The position numbers and the translations under genes are program-made. DNA of 9,277 bases from Candidatus Dadabacteria bacterium (GTDB taxonomy: Bacteria; Desulfobacterota_D; UBA1144; Nemesobacterales; UBA2774), in NCBI GenBank assembly GCA_020054175.1, contig JAGVLR010000062.1, positions 1 to 9,277 on the forward strand. Direction: 5' to 3'. Shown here piece after piece: positions 5,059 through 9,277 of this stretch. The notes beneath the pieces are model-generated. The model saw only the letters and a program-made list of their open reading frames with translations. It searched no databases and had not been told where the DNA came from. How positions within the stretch are numbered: position 1 is the stretch's first letter; each line of letters begins with the position of its first letter.

Positions 5059-6204
5059 GTGGACCTTCCAGGTATTTTTTCAGACCTCTTTTTCGATTAT
5101 ACGCTGAGGACCGTCGCGCTGGGCTCGGCCGTGCTCGGCATCGTGAGCGGTGCTCTCGGGGCTTACGCCGTCCTCCGGAAACAAAGCCTTCTCGGGGACG
5201 CCATATCCCACGCCGCGCTTCCGGGCATCGCACTCGCGTTTATGCTTACGGGGAGCAAGATGCCGCTCGTGCTGATAGTCGGCGCTGCGCTTGCGGGGTG
5301 GGCGGCGACCCTATTTATAATGAGCATAGTCTCGGCGACGCGCATTAAGTATGACTCGGCCCTGGGGATGGTGCTTTCAGTCTTCTTCGGTGCGGGGCTC
5401 GTCCTCCTCACTGTAATACAAAAGCGCCCCGACGCGACGCAGGCGGGACTGGACAAGTTTTTATTCGGTCAGGCCGCCGCGCTCCTCGGGCGGGATGTGC
5501 TCACCATGGCAATTCTCGGCGGGATCTCGCTCCTGCTGGTCGTTCTCTTCTGGAAGGAATTCAAGCTGCTCTCTTTCGACCCTGAATTCGCATCGACGCT
5601 CGGCTTCCCGGTAAGAATTCTGGATATTCTTCTCACCACTCTCATAGTGATAGCTATCGTCATCGGGCTTCAAACTGTCGGCGTCGTTCTCATGAGCGCG
5701 ATGATCGTCGCTCCGGCAGCGGCCGCGAGGCAGTGGACGGACAGGCTGGGGGTGATGATCGGTCTCTCGTCGCTCTTCGGAGCGGCGGCGGGCGTTACGG
5801 GAGCCGTTCTCAGCGCGAGCGTGCCGAGGCTCCCGACGGGGCCGACTATAGTGGTTTCCATAAGCGCAATCGTTATAGTCTCCATACTCTTCGCCCCGCG
5901 GCGCGGTATCCTCTGGAGCAAGCTCCGCGACAGGCAGCAGAGGGGGCGGCTCAGGCTCGAAGCGATTCTCGAAGACCTCTACATACTGGCGAGGGAGCAC
6001 GACGACCGGGAGCACGCGCATTCGGTTTCAGTGCTTAAGCTCATGAGCGCGGGGAAGGGGGGAGTCGAGCACAGCCTCCGAATACTCAGGGAGCGCGGAC
6101 TCGTCCAGCCCGCCGGAAAGGACGAATGGGCGCTTACCTCCGCGGGAGTCATGGAGGCCGGGCGGATAGTGGAGTCGAGAAGGGGGGAGCCGGATGAGCG
6201 CTGA
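5059..6204 (+). CDS. troC: Metal ABC transporter permease (ABC-3 family) with C-terminal winged-helix extension, first permease
   Basis: This 381-aa protein has an ABC-3 membrane domain (about 15-280) with roughly 8-9 hydrophobic segments. Motifs include SLLGDAISHAALPGIALAF (43-61), usually the coupling region to the ATPase, and VGVVLMSAMIVAPAAAARQ (207-225). ABC-3 permeases are normally about 270-300 residues. Here about 98 residues follow the last membrane segment: a charged linker, a helix LRLEAILEDLYILA (298-311), a His/Asp-rich loop EHDDREHAH (313-321), a helix pair with VEHSLRILRERGLV (336-349), and a wing plus helix WALTSAGVMEAGRI (357-370). This order matches a winged-helix domain of the DtxR/MarR kind. 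The start is GTG at 5059, 1 nt after the ATPase stop, with AGAGGG (5046-5051) 7 nt upstream. The gene overlaps the next permease by 11 nt. The extension's function is unknown. Confidence 0.93.
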   Translation: MDLPGIFSDLFFDYTLRTVALGSAVLGIVSGALGAYAVLRKQSLLGDAISHAALPGIALAFMLTGSKMPLVLIVGAALAGWAATLFIMSIVSATRIKYDSALGMVLSVFFGAGLVLLTVIQKRPDATQAGLDKFLFGQAAALLGRDVLTMAILGGISLLLVVLFWKEFKLLSFDPEFASTLGFPVRILDILLTTLIVIAIVIGLQTVGVVLMSAMIVAPAAAARQWTDRLGVMIGLSSLFGAAAGVTGAVLSASVPRLPTGPTIVVSISAIVIVSILFAPRRGILWSKLRDRQQRGRLRLEAILEDLYILAREHDDREHAHSVSVLKLMSAGKGGVEHSLRILRERGLVQPAGKDEWALTSAGVMEAGRIVESRRGEPDER

Positions 6205-7312
6205 GCAGATAGAGATCCAGATAATCGCCGCGCTCACCGCCGCTGCGTGTGCAATACCCGGGGTGTTTCTCGTCCTCCGCCGCATGGCGATGATGAGCGA
6301 CGCGATAAGCCACTCGATACTGCTCGGGATAGTGCTGGCGTTTTTCGTCGCGGGGGACGTGGCCTCGCCTCTTCTGATAATCGGGGCGGCACTGAGCGGA
6401 GTGCTGACCGTTAGCCTCGTCGAGCTTCTGGCGAAGACGGGGCTCGTCAAGGAAGACGCCGCCATCGGGCTCGTGTTTCCGCTCCTTTTCAGCATCGGCG
6501 TGATACTCATCGCGCGCTACACCTGGAGCATTCACCTGGACGTGCACATGGTGCTCCTCGGGGAGCTGGCGTTCGCGCCTTTCGACAGGCTCGTAGTGGG
6601 GGGGCTCGACATCGGGCCGAAGTCTATGTATGTGATGGGCGTTATACTGCTTCTCAATCTTGCGTTCGTTTTGATTATGTATAAGGAACTCAAGCTCGCG
6701 ACGTTCGACGCGGGGCTTGCGGCCGCGCTCGGCTTCGCACCCGGACTCATACACTATCTATTAATGGGGCTGGTTTCCGTGACGGCCGTCGGGGCGTTCG
6801 ATGCCGTGGGGTCGATTCTCGTAGTCGCGCTCATGATAGCGCCGCCGGCCGCGGCGTATCTCCTTACTGACAGGTTATCCAGAATGCTGGGACTGAGCGT
6901 TTTGATAGGCATAGTCTCGGCTATTACGGGGTTCTGGTTCGCCATACTCATCGACGCGAACATAGCAGGCTCGATGGCGTCGGCCGCGGGGGCGATATTC
7001 GTGCTCGTGTATCTGTTCGCCCCGGAGAGGGGACTCATTGCGGTTTACTCGCGGAAGTCTCACCAGAAGCGGGACTTCGCTGGAAGAATGCTCGTCATAC
7101 ACCTCCTCAACCACGAAGGGACGCCCGAGGAACGGCGCGAGTCGGAAATCGCGCACCTCGAAGAGAGCCTCGGCTGGAAAGAGGACTTCGCGCGGCGCGC
7201 CGTGGTTTATTCCGTGAAGAACGGGTTAGTGAGGAATGAAAGCGGAAGGCTTTCTCTTACAGAGAAAGGCAGGGAATATGCCGGCAGGTCGCTTACGGAG
7301 TTTACAGCCTGA
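6194..7312 (+). CDS. troD: Metal ABC transporter permease (ABC-3 family) with C-terminal winged-helix-like extension, second permease
   Basis: This 372-aa partner of the preceding permease should form the inner-membrane heterodimeric channel with it. The membrane domain (about 8-276) carries MAMMSDAISHSILLGIVLAF (31-50), LDVHMVLLGELAF (115-127) and DAVGSILVVALMIAPPAAAY (203-222), all typical of TroD/MntB-like proteins. A cytoplasmic tail of about 92 residues follows (from about 281), with a helix around 297-306, an EEXX-rich segment (312-325), a helix ending VVYSVKNGLV (337-346), and a wing and helix GRLSLTEKGREYA (351-363). This again suggests a winged helix, but with little residue identity to the tail of the first permease beyond the NGLV/RGLV...LT..G pattern. 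The ATG overlaps the upstream gene's end by 11 nt and has AGGGGGGAG at 6181-6189. It ends 7 nt before the convergent TPR gene; no hairpin terminator fits between them. Confidence 0.93.
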   Translation: MSAEQIEIQIIAALTAAACAIPGVFLVLRRMAMMSDAISHSILLGIVLAFFVAGDVASPLLIIGAALSGVLTVSLVELLAKTGLVKEDAAIGLVFPLLFSIGVILIARYTWSIHLDVHMVLLGELAFAPFDRLVVGGLDIGPKSMYVMGVILLLNLAFVLIMYKELKLATFDAGLAAALGFAPGLIHYLLMGLVSVTAVGAFDAVGSILVVALMIAPPAAAYLLTDRLSRMLGLSVLIGIVSAITGFWFAILIDANIAGSMASAAGAIFVLVYLFAPERGLIAVYSRKSHQKRDFAGRMLVIHLLNHEGTPEERRESEIAHLEESLGWKEDFARRAVVYSVKNGLVRNESGRLSLTEKGREYAGRSLTEFTA

Positions 7313-7319
7313 AGCGGGG

Positions 7320-8177
7320 TTATTCGGACAGCTCTTTTTTCTTCATGAGCTGGAGTATGAGGCCCATGAGGATTACGCCTTTCGCGCCGTCGTCGTCTTC
7401 CTTCAAAGACTGGATATAGTCCATGTTGTCCTTGACGGATTCGTCGTCGGGCGAGATGCTGAGCGCCGCTCTTAAAACGTCGAGCGCTTCGTCGTACCAG
7501 CCCTTTTCAGCCAGCGACAGGGCGAGGGCGTTATAAGCGGGGATGAATTCCGGGGAAAGCGATATTACTTCCCTGAATTTCGCCGCGGACTCGTCGATCC
7601 AACCGAAATCGAAGTAGCAGTTGCCTATGGAGAGATGAGCCCACGTGTCTGACGGGCAGAAGTCTATATGCTTCCTGAATTCGGAGAGCGCCTCTTTCGT
7701 CCATCCCATGTCGAAGAAGCAGAGACCGGTCTGGTAATGAATCTCGTCGTTGATATAATCGACCTCGGTGCCCGAGGCGGCGCATTCCTGGAAGTACCTG
7801 AGCGAGTCCTCGTAGAGGCCGACGGAGCGGTAGGTCAGCGCCATGTGCCACTTGGCTATGACGTAGTCCGGGTCGAGATCGAGGGCTTCGTGGTACGACC
7901 TTATCGACTCGTCGTGCATGCCCATACGGGCGAGAGTGATGCCGAGCTGTGTCCAGATATAAGGATCTTCGGGGTTAAGCTCTAAAGCCTTTCTGAAATA
8001 GTAGACGGAAGCGTGGAATTCCTCCATCGCGTCGTATGTTAGAGCGAAGGAGAGATAAACGTCCGGATCGTCGGGCGCGATCTTTATGGCTTTGGTGAGC
8101 TCTTTAAGCGCGTCCTCGAAACGTCCGGCTTCTTTGTAATCGTCGGCTTTATTTAAAAGCCTGTCCAACCTTCCCAT
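7320..8177 (-). CDS. Tetratricopeptide-repeat (TPR) protein, seven repeats
   Basis: This 285-aa protein is built almost wholly of TPR units of 34 residues. Approximate limits are 5-36, 39-72, 73-106, 107-140 (degenerate), 145-178, 179-212 and 213-246. Each has the usual W/Y-x-x-L/I-G...Y ...A...Y/F..A...P pattern (for example DPYIWTQLGITLARMGM at 71-87). TPRs form right-handed superhelices that bind partner proteins. No signal peptide or enzymatic domain is seen, so it is probably a cytosolic scaffold or adaptor; the partner is unknown. The C-terminal end (264-279, GAKGVILMGLILQLMK) is a short hydrophobic stretch that could be an amphipathic capping helix. The ATG at 8177 has no obvious Shine-Dalgarno sequence. 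The gene is convergent with the metal operon and has its own upstream promoter, so a functional link to metal uptake is not indicated. Confidence 0.9.
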   Translation of the reverse strand: MGRLDRLLNKADDYKEAGRFEDALKELTKAIKIAPDDPDVYLSFALTYDAMEEFHASVYYFRKALELNPEDPYIWTQLGITLARMGMHDESIRSYHEALDLDPDYVIAKWHMALTYRSVGLYEDSLRYFQECAASGTEVDYINDEIHYQTGLCFFDMGWTKEALSEFRKHIDFCPSDTWAHLSIGNCYFDFGWIDESAAKFREVISLSPEFIPAYNALALSLAEKGWYDEALDVLRAALSISPDDESVKDNMDYIQSLKEDDDGAKGVILMGLILQLMKKKELSE

Positions 8178-8213
8178 TCAATACACCGTTCGGTTCTTGG
8201 AACCTGATTGTAA

Positions 8214-8242
8214 AGCATATTAGCTGGAGGGGGTATTGTCAA
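8214..8242 (-). promoter_or_regulatory. Promoter of the TPR gene
   Basis: Read on the minus strand, a perfect -35 box TTGACA (8242-8237) is followed after 17 nt by TATGCT (8219-8214), four of six matches to TATAAT. The start would lie near 8207, giving a leader of about 30 nt to the ATG at 8177. Confidence 0.6.
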
Positions 8243-8356
8243 CCTCCGGGGGGTTTTATATTCATATTTGATCAAAATTCAGGCAGATACGCGTGAATGC
8301 GCGATAACATATAATTAATAATGGAAATATTGTGCGGCTCGAAAGGTCGTTTTTCA

Positions 8357-8432
8357 GGGGGTGAAAGGGGACGTGAAGGGGCGGATGGCAAGGGGTGAGA
8401 AAGCGCGGAGGGGTTAAGAGGATGGAGCGGGG
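8357..8432 (+). other. G-run-rich purine tract upstream of priA
   Basis: Six runs of four or more G occur in 76 nt, starting at 8357, 8367, 8378, 8392, 8410 and 8429, with purine-rich spacers of 5, 7, 10, 14 and 15 nt. The first three runs have short loops and the fourth a 10-nt loop, so a relaxed G-quadruplex pattern is met; the strict 1-7 nt loop rule is not. Confidence 0.5.
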
Positions 8433-8527
8433 TGGAGTCGGATGAAGCGGTCGCGGTAGAAAAACGGCGGGGGCGAGGCGCGGCGGGTTCCGTATATTGC
8501 ACGCCCTCCGGAAAACCATTAGACTCA

Positions 8528-8549
8528 CGGGACATATACGGGACATATA
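8528..8549 (+). repeat. Perfect 11-bp tandem duplication directly before the priA start codon
   Basis: CGGGACATATA occurs twice back to back (8528-8538 and 8539-8549), and the second copy touches the ATG at 8550. Each copy carries a GGGA that could serve as a weak ribosome-binding site; the nearer one is 6 nt from the ATG. Confidence 0.9.
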
Positions 8550-9277
8550 ATGAAAGAAACCGTACAGGTCGCCGTCCCGATACCGAGGGACGAATATTAC
8601 AGCTACAGCCTGCCCGCGACGCTCAGGGATGGCGCGGAAGTCGGAAAGCGCGTGCTCGTGCCGTTCCACAACCGAAAAACGATAGGGTTCATAGTCGGCT
8701 TCGGGGAGCCGCCGCCAGATATAAAGCTGAAGGTCGTACTCGACATAATCGACGACGAGCCCCTATTCGACGAAAGGCGGCTCGCGTTTTTGAAGTGGGC
8801 GGCGGACTATTATCTCGTCCCGCTCGGGATGATGCTGAAGGCTGCGCACCCCGGGGGGCTGGGTGTGAGCCTCAGGCGCACGCTCAGGCTGACCCCGGCG
8901 GGTGAAAATGCGGCTGCGGGGGAGGGGAGGCTTACGGCTCACGAGCTTACAGTCATAAAGGCGATACTGAACGCGGGGGAGATAACGTCGCGGAAGCTCC
9001 TCTCGCTCGTTGACAACACATCAGCGGAGCTTCTGAATTCGCTAAAGCGGAGGGGGCTCGTGGAGTTCGCGTACGAACTCGAATCGGACCCGAAGATAAA
9101 GACTGAAAAGGTCATCTCAGCCGTCGAGGGCGTGAGCGCCGGTGATCCGGCGCTCGCACGTAAAAGAACAAAGGCCCAGATACTGTCGTTCGTTCTCACG
9201 CACGGGAGGGTTTCGCTCGACGAATTGAAAGAGGTATTCGGTAATCCCTCATCGCACGTTTCGTGGCTCGAGGACGA
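8550..9277 (+). CDS. priA: PriA, primosomal protein N' (replication-restart helicase), 3' truncated by the window end
   Basis: The frame from the ATG at 8550 is open to the window end (242 complete codons). An in-frame TAG at 8520 excludes a longer form. The N-terminus has the PriA 3'-DNA-end-binding domain: VAVPIPRDEYYSYSLP, then G.RVLVPF..R...GF.VG, then LKVVLDIIDDEPLFD and FLKWAADYYLVPLGMMLKAA. This matches the usual order V.VP.P....Y..P / RV.VPFG.R...G.V / LK.V..V.D..P / L..W.A.YY..P.G. Residues about 129-165 (LTAHELTVIKAILNAGEITS and LLNSLKRRGLVEF) fit the PriA winged-helix domain. The helicase motifs and zinc-binding cysteines lie beyond the window. PriA reloads the replisome at stalled forks. 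The gene stands alone on this strand with a weak Shine-Dalgarno sequence inside the 11-bp repeat. Confidence 0.92.
   Translation, partial: MKETVQVAVPIPRDEYYSYSLPATLRDGAEVGKRVLVPFHNRKTIGFIVGFGEPPPDIKLKVVLDIIDDEPLFDERRLAFLKWAADYYLVPLGMMLKAAHPGGLGVSLRRTLRLTPAGENAAAGEGRLTAHELTVIKAILNAGEITSRKLLSLVDNTSAELLNSLKRRGLVEFAYELESDPKIKTEKVISAVEGVSAGDPALARKRTKAQILSFVLTHGRVSLDELKEVFGNPSSHVSWLED

Larger units (their letters stand above)
8178..8549. other. 372-nt intergenic region between the TPR gene and priA
   Basis: No credible gene is present. From left to right it holds the minus-strand promoter of the TPR gene (8214-8242); an AT-rich patch (about 8251-8335) with a perfect 10-bp palindrome TTTGATCAAA at 8267-8276 and a TATAAT at 8310-8315 that lacks a matching -35; a purine/G-run tract (about 8351-8450) on the plus strand; and an 11-bp tandem duplication abutting the priA start. 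The priA promoter is not identified with confidence. Confidence 0.6.

Noticed and set aside
5461..6021. Minus-strand frame (186 aa) opposite the first permease
   Set aside because: Composition dominated by Arg, Pro, Glu and His from the antisense of hydrophobic codons; no motif and no start signal.
7313..7319. Bidirectional terminator between the last permease and the TPR gene
   Set aside because: Only 7 nt separate the two stop codons and I find no stem-loop with a U-run spanning them.
8226..8254. GGAGG / CCTCC inverted repeat followed later by TTTT as a terminator
   Set aside because: The 5-bp stem is separated from the T-run by six G and the T-run is short. It also overlaps the minus-strand TPR promoter and has no upstream gene to terminate.
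8310..8315. Perfect TATAAT as a priA promoter
   Set aside because: No acceptable -35 box at 15-19 nt and no extended -10 TG; it lies in AT-rich DNA 235 nt before the start codon, so it may be chance.
8432..8905. Plus-strand frame overlapping the start of priA
   Set aside because: PriA motifs are in a different frame that stays open to the window end; this frame is Arg/Gly-rich shadow sequence.

Overview
The window is chromosomal-looking DNA from a Gram-negative bacterium. An outer-membrane barrel, a signal-peptidase-I secretome, two lipoproteins and PriA all point that way. Base composition looks like the high fifties in %GC (judged by eye, not computed). ATA (Ile) and AGG (Arg) codons are unusually common for that GC. 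This fits a deltaproteobacterial-type or related candidate lineage (Desulfobacterota, Dadabacteria and similar), but the sequence alone does not settle the taxonomy.

Left flank (1-1513): the 3' end of a beta-hydroxyacid dehydrogenase gene (HIBADH/GlxR family) is followed by a tiny acidic putative lipoprotein gene. Converging on these from the minus strand is a secreted glutaminyl cyclase of the beta-propeller type (Glu_cyclase_2).

Centre (1514-7312): a metal-uptake locus. A predicted outer-membrane beta-barrel gene (1680-2525) precedes a five-gene operon. The operon holds a three-domain DtxR/MntR-family regulator, a TroA-type metal-binding lipoprotein, an ABC ATPase and two ABC-3 permeases. 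Its genes are 1 nt apart, 17 nt apart, 1 nt apart and overlapping by 11 nt, so one transcript is likely. It starts from a near-consensus promoter (TTGACA-N17-TAAAAT, 2538-2566). A 20-bp palindrome TTTTTAG-N4-GCCTAAAAA lies directly on the expected transcription start. The same palindrome, with even longer symmetric arms, lies upstream of the barrel gene. The simplest reading is that the regulator represses both its own operon and the barrel when metal is sufficient. That makes the barrel a candidate outer-membrane metal channel feeding the TroA/ABC inner-membrane system.

The most unusual feature is that both permeases carry a roughly 90-100 residue cytoplasmic C-terminal extension that reads as a winged-helix domain. 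The arrangement recalls the chlamydial permease-repressor fusion YtgCR, but here the operon also encodes a complete stand-alone repressor.

Right flank (7320-9277): a seven-repeat TPR protein gene on the minus strand runs tail to tail with the last permease and has its own recognisable promoter. After a 372-nt intergenic stretch with a G-run-rich tract and an 11-bp tandem duplication comes the start of priA (replication-restart helicase), cut by the window end. I saw no tRNA, rRNA, CRISPR array, insertion sequence or phage gene.
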